Shown here piece by piece: positions 11,037 to 23,539 of a DNA stretch of 64,000 nucleotides (position 1 is its first letter; each line of letters opens with the position of its first letter). Source of the stretch: Ceratothoa steindachneri (Eukaryota > Arthropoda > Malacostraca > Isopoda > Cymothoidae); NCBI GenBank assembly GCA_963969495.1, contig OZ018330.1, positions 45,808,394 through 45,872,393 of the forward strand, given 5' to 3'. The notes beneath the pieces were generated by a model that saw only the letters and a program-made list of their open reading frames with translations, did no database searches and was not told the DNA's origin. The translations under genes were made by a program, and so were the position numbers.

Positions 11037-12520
11037 TTAATCTACACTATCTGGTAACGCATTCCTACTGAGTGCGTCAGCGACCTGGTTATCGGAACTT
11101 TTTATATAATTTTTCTTAAATTGGTACTCTTGCAAGAATAAACTCCAGCGCATAATTTGGCTGTTGGAGTGTCGTACATTTTGAATATAGGCCAACGGGC
11201 GGTGGTCAGTTCCTATCTGAAATTCTTTTCCTATCAAGTACATTTTAAATTTGTCAATAACCCAGATAATTACTAGAGCTTCCTTCTCTATAGTGGCATA
11301 TCTCTTTTCGCGTGGTAATAATTGGCGACTAGCATATGCAACTGGATGACTCGTTCCGTCATCCTCATATTGAAGGAGTACACCTCCAATGCCCTCGTTG
11401 CTCGCGTCGGTCTTAATCCCAAAGGATTTTTCCGGGTTCGGGCAACTTTAAAATGGGGGCAGAAATGAGCTTACTCTTGAGCTGATTTAAATGGGAAACA
11501 GCGACATCATTCCAACGTAGACGACCGGGGGAATTCTTTTTTAAAAGGGAGCTGAGGGGCGCCGAAATTGCAGCGAAATTCGGGACAAATCGCCGATAGT
11601 AAGAAGCTGATCCTAGGAATGATCTTAATTGCTTCTTAGTATTCGGGAGGGGCATGTCGGCGATTGCCTTAATCTTGTCCTCTTGGGGACCTAATGGCTT
11701 TGTCCTATTTTGAAAACCAAGTATTTTATGGTTTCGTGGGCAAAATGGCATTTGCTGGGGCCAATGGTGAGGCCATTTTCGCGCAGTCGCTCGAAGAGAG
11801 CTAATAGGGTGGTTAAATGGTGACTCCATTCACGAGTAGTGACGTAGACGTTATCGAAGTAAAAGGATGCATTCGGAAGTCCATCTAACAACCTTCTCAT
11901 GAGACGGTTATAGTTGCTACAAGCGGTCACGAGGCCAAAAGGAAGGCACTTAAATTGCATTAAGCCTTTCTCCGTTGCAAAGGCGGTATATGCTTTCACA
12001 TCAGGCCGGAAGGGAATTTGATAATACGCCTTGCACAAAACGAGTTCTGAGATGAACTTGGCGTTTTCAAAAAGGTGGAGGTTTTGGTCTACCAACGGGA
12101 TGGGCTCGGCGTCGAACACAGTTACCGAATTTCACTTCCGGAAGTCGATGCACATCCGATAAGAGCCATCAGGTTTCTTGACCATGACAATTGGGGAACA
12201 ATAACAAGAGGTGGAAGGTTCTATTATGTCTAAACTAATTAAATTATCAACTTCGGCGTTAAAAGCTTGGCGTAAATGAATCGGTATGGGATAGGGTTTT
12301 GAACCGACGGGTTCAAAGGTTGTCAATTTAATATCATGCTCGAAACTAGTAGCGCATCCATGCTTCTCTGAAATAACGTCGTTGAACTGACATAATAATT
12401 CTTGTAGCTGACTCTTTTGATGTGGTGTCAGCTGCTCGTCGATATCCAGGTCAGAGGGTTCAAAAGACTCGCCTGGTAGGGAAGGAAGAGGGTAATCGGC
12501 ATCAGGTTGGATGCACACTG
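11037..12520 (-). pseudogene. Gypsy-I pol: reverse transcriptase and RNase H, no integrase
   Basis: RT part: KPYPIPIHLRQAFNAEVD, YCSPIVMVKKPDGSYRMC, then after a break LVDQNLHLFENAKFISELVL, AFATEKGLMQFKCLPFGLV and YFDNVYV where active RTs have YIDDV. The connection domain has KKQLRSFLGSASYYRRFVP. RNase H part: ATIEKEAL-type region (antisense near 11290), MYLIGKEFQIGTDHRPLAY and SDNQVADALSRN, ending in a stop at about 11037. At least three frameshifts or stops separate the blocks. Only about 400 bp of non-coding sequence lies between this stop and LTR A1, so integrase is absent. The second internal copy ends identically. Confidence 0.9.
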
Positions 12521-12790
12521 TCTGTATTACATTAAGGGACTCCGCAGGGTAATCCTCTTCAAGCGCCGATGTTTCGTCCAGTGCTACGAACGTATCTCCA
12601 TGGGTGCGTTGTTTTTTTTTTCTTTGGGTCCACGGACAGTCTCCGTGTTCTTGTTTTGGGCCTTATCACCTAAGGGTGTTAGTACTTCACACTCCTTTTG
12701 TGCCGTCCTAAAGTCCTGGTTAAGGATCTCCGAGAATTCGGACGGTATCGGGGTTCTGAGAGGGACGGGCTCCTGGGCTTCTTTCTTAGC

Positions 12791-14293
12791 TCAGCTTCGA
12801 GGAAGGGCGGCCTGGGACTCAGGGTCGGAACTTACTTGAGGGCTCTGTCCTATAAGTACGGAACAGAATTGTATGGGTGCTGAAATGACTTCAGCCCAGC
12901 CATCATAATACTGACACTGCAGGTAACATCTAACGACGGGGAATTGGTTCGCCCGCCCAAGGTAGTCATGTATCACCGCAAATTTTTCGTGGTTAGAGTC
13001 CACTGGGGAGAGTAGCTCGTCGGACACGATGAAACAAGTGCACCATATGTCCCTGACGAGAGTCGATACACGGCAGCCGTTCACGCTGCCCTCCTCAAAT
13101 TTCAAAGTTCCCGGAGAACTTTTGTCAAAAAAAAAATTTACCTGGGGGCCTGACGGAGGGGGAGAAGTTGCTGCTTGGGTCTGTACCACTGGAGGAGCAG
13201 GGGTGGCATTAATCTGGTGAACTTGGTGGGCTGGTCCGCTTTTAAGCCTAGAGTTTTGGGGGCAATTCCAGCTCATGTGGTTTTCTACACCGCAGGTGAA
13301 GCATATGATTGGTGGCTTCGGGAAGAGTGATGGAGGATAAATCTTAACGGGAGGTTTGGTGTCCCTTTGTTGGTTTTGGGGAAAGAAGTTTTGGGGTTTT
13401 ACGGGGCTCGGAAACTTCGTCGGCTTTCCTGAGAAGGGGCGCGAATCCTTCCTTCTTTCCTGGTTGGGGGGTTGGTGAGAAGTTCGATTCTCCTTGGGGT
13501 ATAAACTATGGCTTGCGGCATAGACATCCGCTTCTTCGGTACACTCTTTAAAGGTCTGGCACCGACGATCCCTGACGAACGCGCGGATTTCTGTCGCGAG
13601 AGACGCCAAAAATTGATCCCGCAACACGAAGTCTGTTAAGGACTCCTAGTCAGGATCAACCTTTGAGGATTCTAACCAGAATTTAAAATTCCTCTGAAGA
13701 ATGTATCTGAATTGACTGAACGTCTGTCCAGGTTTATTACGACCTCCTCGAAATTCTTGGCGGTAGAAATCAGGAGTCATATTATGAGCGGCCAATAACT
13801 CAGCTTTTAAGGTGCTGTAGTTAATTGTACATTGAGATGGTAAAGATATGAAAATCTAGCGCAATTTACAATTTAACAAGGGAAGTAATCTTGCTACACC
13901 TTCAGCCTCCAGATACAGGTTATTGATTTCGAGGATCTTTTCGAAGTGGGCTAAAAATGCTCCGAAATCCTCTCCATCCCTGAAATTGGGGAGCTTAAGT
14001 GGGAGATTGGGCGGGGCTTCTGAACGTGAACTAACTGGTTGTATTTCAGCTTCTACACGAGCCATTTCAATCTGATGGTGAAGCTCAGCTTATCTTATCC
14101 GTTCCTCTCTTTCTTCTCGTTGGATTTCTCTTTCTCTTTCTTTTTCTTCTTGTTGGATTTCTCTTTCTCTTTCTTTCCGTTGCTCCTCTTGAACGTACTC
14201 AATCAATTCTCTTCCGGAAAGTCCCAATGATTCTCCTTGCGCTTTGAAGATTTCGAACTGAGTTATATTTGCACTTGGGGGCGCAATAGTCAA
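12791..14293 (-). pseudogene. Gypsy-I gag and degenerate protease
   Basis: Gag starts with a charged coiled-coil (14293-14090: FKAQGESLGLSGRELIEYV, then E/R-rich REIQREE repeats). It continues with LKLPNFRDGEDFGAFLAHF (about 13990), a SCAN-like core (LRDQFLASLATEIRAF, near 13620), a proline-rich spacer, and one CCHC knuckle (CFTCGVENHMSWNC) near 13290. The protease-like region follows (NGCRVSTLVRDIWCTCFIV), where the expected D-T-G reads D-I-W, and ends at 12791. The frame is broken near 13640 and 13856. This layout (E/R-rich coiled coil, SCAN-like, CCHC) is typical of arthropod Gypsy gags. Confidence 0.88.
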
Positions 14294-14618
14294 CCAACTA
14301 AATTCCTTGCAATAAGAATTATGCCTTCTAGAGAATTAGCCTACCTAAATATGGGCACTGACCTATTCGTAATTGGTTTCTCGACCTAGATAACCAATGA
14401 CTAAATTCACGCAAAAAAAACACAAACAAATTATTATAACAGTTCCTTGAGCTACTCCAGCTTCTTAAGTTTCAAAAAAGGGGATATCAATCGTTAAAAC
14501 AAAAGGGAACTACTATACTCTATTCTTATAACGAATAACACTATGCTTTACTCGACTGAGACCAGTGTTTGCAAAGATATAGCATTAAAACTTACACACT
14601 TGATACCAAATTTAAATA

Positions 14619-14784
<166 letters not shown>

Positions 14785-15294
14785 TAGAATGGACTCTCGA
14801 CGATATACCATATATAACTATTCGTTGTGGGAATGATTCAATTATATTTCAAGTGCGTGGTTATCTGGTTGACCGATGTTACTTATCTTCAATATGCTTA
14901 AGAAGTGGAACTGAGCTCAAGGATAATAATATGGCTATCATTAATAAAATAGAGTTTTATTAATTAAACTATCAACAATACACAAAACGGAATATGTTTA
15001 CATAAACAGAGAATGGAAAGGTTCGTGGAAATATCTGGCTAATCCGAGGATTAAGATTTGGGAGAGATTTAAAAAGGTAAACAAATGAAAATTAAACGGA
15101 TGGGATGGTTCGCTAAACCATTTAAAGCACAGGGTAGGGTTGACGAAAGGTTAGGTAATCAAAGGTAATGCTCAGCTTACGTAATTACAAGTTGTTGTGC
15201 AGAGGAAGGCGACGCGAAGGAATCTTCGGTCCGCCGGCGAGTTCCAGCCGAAGGGGCGGGGGGATATTAAATTATCCTGACGTGACGTCGTGGG

Positions 15295-15620
15295 AATGAG
15301 AACCGTTTCTTGACGAACGGGTTTGAAGAACAATGGCTGTTCTAATGTTGTTCTCTTCTGAACAACAGGGTGGGGGGGGGGGTTGAGAACCGTCTCTTTT
15401 TAACGGGCTCAAAGAACAATGGCTGTTCTAACGTTGTTCTCTATCTGAACAACAAGGGGGGAGGGTGAGAACCGTCTCTTTTTAACGGGCTCAAAGAACA
15501 ATGGCTGTTCTAACGTTGTTCTCTTTCTGAACAACAGGGGGGGGGGAGGGTGAGAACCGTCTCTTGTCTACGGGCTCAAAGAACAATAGCTGTTTTAACG
15601 TTGTTCTCTTTCTGAACAAC
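15295..15620. repeat. four-unit tandem repeat inside LTR A2 (about 80-90 bp units)
   Basis: Units start TGAGAACCGT at about 15295, 15384, 15475 and 15551, each followed by an ACGGG...GAACAA...CTGTTCTAA...GTTGTTCTC...GAACAACA block and a G-run. LTR A1 has two units (10003 and 10081). Confidence 0.95.
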
Positions 15621-16072
15621 AGGGGGGGCCTTGTGGACTTGGCGTCTTGAAGGCCTCAACCTTGGCACTCAAGGGATATTGTCCTCTTCTGGACAATAAT
15701 GGTGGATCTCGAGGTAGAGGGACACTGGTGCACAAGGTGAGACCTGATCCGCGTGATGTCTCGCGAAGATAATCTGGATCTGATCTGATCTAATCGGTAA
15801 AGTTTCCATATAAATAGTCGGAGCTATATCCTTGGCGTAGGGGACAATGGAGTGGGGGCTTCGAGGGACTGCCTCAGCCGCGCCTTCGAACATACCTTAT
15901 CTGCCCATAAGCCTACCTCAATCTGGCGAGATCGACGCATGGGGAGAAACGTGTGGGGAAGGGGGGGGGGAAATGAACCTCCTTGGTTAAATATTGACTC
16001 AGGTGGCGATAACGCGCCCGGCTTCGACGCAAAGATGCACGTGGGTAGCAACGTGTTTCTAAACAACATGTG

Positions 16073-17676
16073 TGTCGTAGAATGACCCTTGGTTTTGATC
16101 ACTATACTCTTTGACACCCTTTTAGTATCGGTATGCTTTAAGGGGCGTGAGTTACTTCTATGATGAAGTAGGCTTTGTTCTAAGAGTGCTATTCAGTGGT
16201 TTTGTTCTTAAGGAAGAGCTATTTTTAAACACATAAGGATAAGAGGAAACACCAGAATCTACCAAAATAAACATGTATTTTAAACGAAACACTTAACTAT
16301 TACAAATCAACAGTGAACACATTTCTATCTTTGGCATAAAAGATCTTTTAATGACAAAAGGTAAACAAATAGGCTTCCCGTAAACATACCAATTGCCGAT
16401 TAGTATTTTTTTATCGCGACTCTATTTGATTAGCGTTAAACATTAAATTAACGTACTCTCGTCCACAAACACATATGACCTAGGTTCACGAACAATGATT
16501 TCTACTCTTCTTTAAAACTTAGGATGTACTAAACTTCTACTATCGCAATAGAGATATAAGGGTTATTTTTAACTTACAGGTAGGTATTCAGGGATTGCCG
16601 GATGTCGCTGGAGGACTTATCTCTCGCTTTGCAGTGTTGTGGCCGCTGGTTGACTTTTAGTGGAGGGATTGCTTGTCGCCTGTGACGGGGGCTGATTCTT
16701 CAACGTAATTAAAGAACGGGAGCTCGTTGGGGCTGGGTTCTTCTCCCCTCACTCTTACGGAGCTTGAGATGTGATAGTCGCTCGAGTGTGAGCGGCTTTG
16801 CTTTTCTTCAGTCGGACTTCTTTGCAGACTGAAAAGGCTTCTTCGGTATGGCACCGATATAAAGCTTGACTATTTAGGTTAATACGGCCCTGAAAGGGGG
16901 GGGATCGATTTTCTCAATCTGATCCTCTCGTTTCTCACTGAAATAGTCTTGTATGGCTGAAGGATCGATCTTCACGAACTAACCCTTCTTCTGGCGTATC
17001 GACTTCTAATCTTCTTGTCTTGCTGAAAGATCGATCTTCACGAACTAATCTTTCTTCTGGCGAATCGACTACTAATCTTCTAGTCTGGCTGAAAGATCGA
17101 TCTTCACGAACTAATCTTTCTTCTGGCGAATCGACTACTAATAATCTTCTTGTCTGGCCGATGGATCGATCTTCACGAACTAATCCTCCTCTGGCGTATC
17201 GACTTCTGATAATCTTCTTCTCTTTCTTTGCGGGGCTAATTTATAGGCGGATTACCGCCCCATCTAAAGGGGGAAGTGACCAGGCCACAGAAGCAAAAAG
17301 GGGGGGGGGGCGAGTGGTGAGTTAGCATCTGGGGAGAGCGAGAATTCCTGAGGTGGCACTGGGGTGCCCAAGTCAGCTCGCAAATTAGAGGCTCGCAACC
17401 ACACCGCTACTTGGAGTGCCTTCTGACTCGCACCGCTTTTTTTTCCCTGACGACGGGTTTATGGGTCTCGTAGGTAATTCGATCGTTAGAGCGTCGTTTA
17501 AGGACCTTAGGTGGTCGCCTTAAAACAGATGTTAGCTCCAACTGCCCACAGCGGCGGGGAGATCACACATGGTAAGAATTTTCTCCGGCTACCTTTCCCA
17601 CGCTTCTCCTCATAAGGGAGGGGGCTTTAATGTACCTATACTCCTCCAGGATGCTTAATGTAGCCATTTCTCCACA
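16073..17676. mobile_element. solo LTR-B (1604 bp) inserted in LTR A2
   Basis: Begins TGTCGTAGAATGACCC and ends TTTCTCCACA (TG...CA). It is flanked by ATGTG at 16068-16072 and 17677-17681, a 5-bp target duplication. Removing it restores LTR A2. Its first 14 bases resemble the Gypsy-I LTR end, suggesting a related family. There are no coding domains inside. The 16080-16940 part is AT-rich. A four-unit tandem repeat lies at 16956-17222. Confidence 0.85.
16956..17222. repeat. four tandem units of about 66-69 bp in LTR-B
   Basis: Each unit holds GATCGATCTTCACGAACTAA, then CTTCTGGCG(A/T)ATCGACT and TCTTCTTGTCTGGC. Unit starts are near 16956, 17023, 17089 and 17158. Confidence 0.95.
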
Positions 17677-17719
17677 ATGTGATAGCGGTTGAATTTAAAC
17701 GGCCTCAGACCGTTTTATC

Positions 17720-18903
17720 CCACCCCTTCATTCCGGGGGAAGTTGTCACTTCGAAAAAAAAGAGAGAAGGGACAACGATAGAGCTCCGTTGTGGGGAACT
17801 CGTTTTCTTGTACCGACCGTACCTTCATGCACCTAGCTAGTATTACCTCAATACATATGATTATTTTGATCTTTTGATTATAGGGGAAACTAACCTTTAA
17901 TCCAAACTTAACCATAAAAGAGACATGGAGCAATGAAATTTTATAAAATTAGTACATATGGGACAAAATAATTTATACGTAATTTAATGGGTACAAATAT
18001 ATACACATACGAAAAAAATAGACATTGAGCCATAAAATTCAGACATATACATTAACTAATTATATTACAAAAGAATCTAATTTAAGTCGTACAAGATGGT
18101 ATATACATACATGGAGATTCTAATCCTACGAATACAATTAATCTACACTATTTGGTAACGTATTCCTAATGAGTGCGTCAGCGACCTGGTTATCGGAACT
18201 TTTTATATAATTTTTCTTAAATTGGTACTCTTGCAAGAGTAAACTCCAGCGCATAATTCGGCCGTTGGAGTGTCGTACATTCCGAATATAGGCCAACGGG
18301 CGGTGGTCAGTTCCTATCTGAAATTCTTTTCCTATCAAGTACATTTTAAATTTGTCAATAACCCAGATAATTACTAGAGCTTCCTTCTCTATAGTGGCAT
18401 ATCTCTTTTCGCGTGGTAATAATTGGCGACTAGAATATGCAACTGGATGACTCGTTCCGTCATCCTCATATTGAAGGAGTACACCTCCAATGCCCTCGTT
18501 GCTCGCGTCGGTCTTAATCCCAAAGGATTTTTCCGGGTTGGGCAACTTTAAAATGGATGCAGAAATGAGCTAACTCTTGAGCTGATTAAAATGGGAAACA
18601 GCGACATCATTCCCATGTAGACGATCGGGGGAATTCTTTTTTAAAAGGGAGCTGAGGGGCGCCGAAATTGCAGCGAAATTCGGGACAAATCGCCAATAGT
18701 AAGAATCTGATCCTAGGAATGATCTTAATTGCTTCTTAGTATTCGGGAGGGGCATGTCGGCGATTGCCTTAATCTTGTCCTCTTGGGGACCTAACTGGCT
18801 TTGTCCTACTATTTTGAAACCCAAGTATTTTATGGTTTCGTGGGCAAAATGGCATTTGCTGGGGCCAATGGTGAGGCCATTTTCGCGCAGTCGCTCGAAG
18901 AGA
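17720..18903 (-). pseudogene. Gypsy-I internal region 2: RT connection and RNase H fragment
   Basis: Minus-strand blocks KKQLRSFLGSDSYYWRFVP, FGIKTDASNEGIGGVLLQY, YATIEKEALVIIWVIDKF, MYLIGKEFQIGTDHRPLAY and SDNQVADALIRN, ending in a stop at 18138 at the same codon as internal region 1. It is about 95 percent similar by eye to 10634-11800. Everything upstream (gag, protease, first two-thirds of RT) has been deleted: near 18901-18906 the sequence jumps directly into LTR A3, with AGAT shared on both sides as microhomology. Confidence 0.88.
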
Positions 18904-19073
18904 TCATGGGGCGAAACGGATGGGGGGGGGGGGATGAACCTCCTTGGTTAAATATTGACTCAGGTGGTGATAACGCACCCGGCTTCGACGCGAAGATGCA
19001 CGTGGGTAGCAACGTGTTTCTAAACAACATGTGATAGCGGTTGAATTTAAACGGCCCCAGACCGTTCTATCAT
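18904..19073 (-). repeat. Gypsy-I LTR A3, truncated (170 bp)
   Basis: Matches the last part of LTR A1 (10465-10633) from CATGGGGCGAAAC to the GATAGCGGT...CTATCA terminus. It borders the right-hand ACTGTG target duplication. Confidence 0.88.
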
Positions 19074-19079
19074 ACTGTG

Positions 19080-20600
19080 GTCAGGACATTCTAGTAGACA
19101 AATGCACCAAGTTATCTTCTAAAATTAAACAGTGAGAAGCTCGGTTAGTCTCCATAATTATCAATGACCTTTCACACATCTCCGAAAAATACAAGTCAGT
19201 GATTCAGAAATACAACTCAATATGCAACCCGTAACAAATAGGCGGCGTTAATCCTCCACCAAATTCCGTGTTTCATACTATTGAGACAGGAAGTTCACCA
19301 CCAACTTTTGCTCGCTCAAGACCCCTTTTTATGGAAAAGCTGCAATTTGCCAAAGCAACTTTTGCTTCTCTATTGAAAGAAGGCGTAATGAGGCCCCCAA
19401 ATCACCATGGGCATCAGCGGTACACATGGTGCAAAAGAAAAATTCAAAAGAATACAGAGTGGTGGGTGATTTTCGCTCGTTTAACGCGATCACCAATCCC
19501 GATCGTTATCCTCTCCCTAGAATTCAATCTATGGCTAATCATCTTCACGGCAAAATCATTTTTTCCCTTCTCGCCCTATTTAGAGCGTACCACCAAATTC
19601 CAATGAATAAAGCAGATATAGAAAAAAAACCCCGTTGTTATAATTACATTTGGACTTTGGGAATTTCTAAGACTCCCATTTGGCTTGAAGAATGCCAGTT
19701 GCACTTTTTAACGCCATATGGACAGTATATTCTGTGATTTGGAAATGTATATTCGTCTAAATCGACGACATTCTTATATTTTCCTAAAACGAAGAAAAAT
19801 ACATCGAGGATTTAGAAAAGGTAGTTAAAATTTAGCCGAAAACGGACTTCGTGTTCAATAGAAAAATGCGAGTTCATGAGAAGGAAAAGTGAATTCTTAG
19901 GACATCATACCTCAGACTTGGGAATAAAACCACCACAAAAAAATCTCAGAAATTTCTAATATGCCGTTACCGACTGACTACAAATCAATACGCCGTTACT
20001 TAGTCATGTTAGGTTACTATCGAAGAAATATGCCTAATTTCGCTGCAATTGCCGCTCCGTTTGCGGAATTGGCACGCATGCGACCAAAAGGTCGAGAACT
20101 CATATGGAATGATACCGCACGCGAAGCATTCCATAATACGAAGGCAGCCCTGTTTGAGTCAATCGCGCTAAAACATCCCCTCCCGAATGATTCTCCGTAT
20201 CAGTTGGTGACTGATAGTTGCCAATACGCGGTGGGTGCTGCTCTTCATCAAATGGTGAATGGTTTTCTTCAACCTATAGCCTTTTATTCGAGCAAATTAA
20301 GCAAGACACAGCAAGTTTATTCAACATATGATCGCGAACTTTTGGCAGCATACTTACCAGTCATACACTTCCGACACATAATCGAAGGTTGACAGGTAAA
20401 TCTGTTCACGCATCATAACCACTTATTTCCGCTTTCTCATCAACGTTACGTGCGAAAACTGAGAGACAGCAAAGGAATTGGACAGCGATATTGGAGTACA
20501 TCGACGGCATAGCCTACATCCAAGAAGAAAATAACGTAGTTGCTGACTGTCTGTCGAGAAACGTCAGCGCAGTCCTGGTATACGCCCTTGACCTTCAAAC
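19080..20600 (+). pseudogene. Gypsy-H reverse transcriptase and RNase H
   Basis: Resumes after the nested insertion. The post-protease spacer (LVDKCTKLSSKIKQ) and RT N-terminus FHTIETGSSPPTFARSRPL are at 19110-19330. A frameshift near 19410 leads to VVGDFRSFNAITNPDRYPL and FRAYHQIPMNKADI. More shifts surround the position of the YIDD box near 19745. Connection: MPLPTDYKSIRRYLVMLGY and NMPNFAAIAAPFAEL. RNase H: YQLVTDSCQYAVGAALHQM, IAFYSSKLSKTQQVYSTYD and RELLAAYLPVIHFRHIIEG. The tail near 20560 reads as the VVADCLSRN remnant. The order and motifs are standard Ty3/Gypsy. Confidence 0.88.
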
Positions 20601-20814
20601 ATTGGCAGCTGAATAAGCAAAAGATGGCGAAGTCGAAAAAATCCAATGTAAACTTAAGCCATTTCCATTTCCCGAGAATATTACCATCTGGTCTGATGTT
20701 TCCTCTCAATATCCCAGATCGTTCGTTCCTTTGATTTGTAGAAATACCATTTTTAGCCAACTGCATATTCTATCACATCCCGGCATCAAAGGTGTAGAGA
20801 AATGAATATAACGA

Positions 20815-22085
20815 GAACAAGCAGACGCTAGTTTGTTTATACAGCGTCAACCGTTACGTTTCACATGGACAAAGACTTCCTCCCCTTTCCCCCGCTGCCC
20901 CAAGACCCTTCGATGTCGCGCGCAAAGAAGGATTTCGGTCAGCAGATTTTGTAATTTACGAGATTGGTGGTGTAGTCCGTAAATATAAATATAGGAGGGT
21001 GTGAGGGACTTTAGAATGAAAATCTTGCTGCCTAACGCTTCGTCGGCAGAAAATCTATGAACATGCTCACTGTCCCCTCCGGTTGTTTATGTATATTTTC
21101 GCCCAATAGACGAAATCTCACTTTTCCCGTGCGTAAACCTGAAGGGGCAAAGTGTCATAGCGTTGACAATTTATGCCCTAGGAGAGGGGCTTAACCGTGG
21201 GCTAGTGAGGGTTCGCCCCTCATAAACTCCCTCGTCTTCCCTCCCCCCAGGGGATAATCGACGTATATATAGTTCGATCTTAAGAAATTTAGAGGCGAAT
21301 CCGAGTAGCCCTCGAGAGAAGACGAGTCCCCTAGGCAAACAGGGAATAAAGAAGATAGTTGGAACCAAGCGGGACTTACCCTCCAGAGGCTGTTCCTTTG
21401 GTCGCTTAGAAGAGCAGACCAGAGGTATCGAGACCAACTCTCCTACCATTCTCGTCCAGAGAAAATCCCGTATCTCAGTTTGCTGAAAAAGCAGAGATAA
21501 TCCTCACCAATGAGGAAGACTAAAGTGAATTCCCATTCGAGAAAAGATTCACATCTTGGTTAAGTCTCATCATCGAGAAGCCATAATTGGTAACACAGGG
21601 ATCTGGATAACTTCCATTCATCTAAGATCCCCTCACTTACATCTCAAGTCGAGAGAAGCATCGCCACGCGCCTCCACCACCCAGTGAGAAGCATCAGCTG
21701 TTTTTCCAACCCTCCTCGCCTCAGCGAGGACGTCCGCAGACCAACTCATCGAAGAGGCTCACTTTCAAGGTCACCTAACTGTCGATACACTCTGAGTTAA
21801 AGGTAAAACGAATAAAAAAAAATTCATTTTTTGTTATTTCCCATTCCGTGCAAAAGTGTATATGTGACAAAACCATTTCAATTTGGTAGTCGTAACCCAA
21901 CTATCTCAATTTCAAATGACTTAAGAACTCTCCTTAATTGAGTTTGCATCGCGTGTATTAGAAGTGGTCTTTGCGTCAACCATCTCGTAGTACTCAGTTG
22001 TAGTGTTAATTTTTATTAGACCTTCTTACTATAGAATTAGTGTACTTAAAGATTTAATATTTCATTTTTTTATGTAATTAAAAGT
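20815..22085. mobile_element. probable insertion between RNase H and integrase of Gypsy-H (LTR-like, no coding domain)
   Basis: Gypsy-H coding reaches the integrase zinc-finger start (LHILSHPGIKGVEK) near 20803. It is then lost until the RYFWPNMDRDIRSW block at about 22290. The intervening sequence has a promoter-like TATATATAG at 21262 followed by a GC-richer leader, and no protein domains. It is consistent with an LTR or another inserted repeat, but I could not define its ends or a target duplication. Confidence 0.45.
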
Positions 22086-22921
22086 ATATTTTGTCGGATT
22101 TGTTTAATTAGATCCTCGAACGAAGCAAAAGAGCAATAGATATATCATAATACGAAGCCCCTCTGGTTAAAGAATTAAATAAGAACACTCTTAGAGAAAA
22201 GTGGAACGGATTAACTCGTGTATGAATCAAATGTACATACGTACTCGGCCGTAAACCACGACAAAAGGGTTCCTTAAATGAATTAAAACTAGATATTTCT
22301 GGCCAAATATGGACAGGGATATACGCTCATGGACGCGAGGATGCATGTCATGTCAATCTGCAAAAATAAATCGACACACGAAATTCCCAGTTCTCCCCAT
22401 CAATGTTACAACGTCGAGATTTGAAACCGTACACATATATATCATTGGACCCCTTCCTCAATGTACACCTCATGGTCAATCTTACCCGTCTAATAATCGT
22501 TATATATTTTGTCGTATTTGTTTAATTAAATCCTCGAACGAAGCAAAAGAGCAATAGATATATCATAATACGAAGCATCTCTGGTTAAAGAGTTAAATTA
22601 GAGCACTCTTAGAGAAAAGTGGAACGGATTAACTCGTGTACGAATCAAACGTACATACGTACTTGGCCGTAAACCACGACAAAAGGGTCCCTTAAATTAA
22701 TTAAAACTAGATATTTCTGGCCAAATATGGACAGGGATATACGCTCATGGACGCTAGGATGTATGTCATGTCAATGTTCAAAAATAAATCGACACACGAA
22801 ATCACGAATTCTCCCCATCAATGTTACAACGTCGAGATTTGAAACCGTACACATATATATCATTGGACCCCTTCCTCAGTGTACACCTCATGGCCAATAT
22901 TACCCGTCTAATAATCGTTAT
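22086..22921. repeat. 418-bp tandem duplication inside Gypsy-H integrase
   Basis: 22086-22503 and 22504-22921 are two head-to-tail copies differing at scattered positions. Each contains MDRDIRSWT, GCMSCQ and SRFETVHIYIIGPLPQ. The duplication repeats the zinc-finger C-x-x-C part and the start of the catalytic core and breaks the frame. Confidence 0.95.
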
Positions 22922-23530
22922 ATACTCTCATCCATTGACAGAGTGACTAGATGGATATAAACAATACCGATTCCCGATATAAGCGCGGCGACGGTACTCG
23001 TAGCTTTGTCCTTTTTAGACGGCTGGATTTCGCGCTTTGAAGTCCCTCTGTATGTGATTACCGATCGAGGAACACAGTTCGAGTCCGAAATTTTTAAGAA
23101 ACTCTCGACCCTCGTTGGTTTTCATCGTCTGAGAACAACGGCCTATAGACTGTCCACGAACGGATTAGTAGAAAGAGGACGTAAACAAGGCTGGAGAATG
23201 ACTCTTACAATTTTTCTATTGGGAATCAGATCATTGCCCAACGAATCCGGGTTTTCCCCATTTACCGCTGTCCCAGGTACCACTCTTCTTAATCCTAGAA
23301 CACTTGTCACTTCCTTATCCTCTAAAAGTAATTCAAAATTTGTGACTGAATTAGCAAAAACAATTACACAGATAGATTTCGCTCAAATGTCTCAAGGACA
23401 TTTATATGCGAAAACAAAAGTGTTCGTTCCTAAAGACTTGTGCGACGCTACGCATGTTTGGGTACGTGTTGATCGTATAAGGAAGCCGTTAGAAGCGCCA
23501 TATGCTGGTCCGTTCAAGGTTATCGCTTGA
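22287..23530 (+). pseudogene. Gypsy-H integrase
   Basis: Zinc-finger end (GCMSCQ) and start of the core are present twice through the duplication. From 22921 the single-copy core follows: IDRVTRWI, FLDGWISRFEVPLYVITDRG, TQFESEIFKKLSTLVGFHRL and NGLVERGRKQGWRMT. The second aspartate (TDRG) and the glutamate (LVER) of the DD35E triad are present. At the first position HIYIIGPLP has Y where active enzymes have D. The region 23170-23190 is shortened relative to intact relatives. A stop ends the frame at 23530. Confidence 0.87.
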
Positions 23531-23539
23531 AACGACAAA

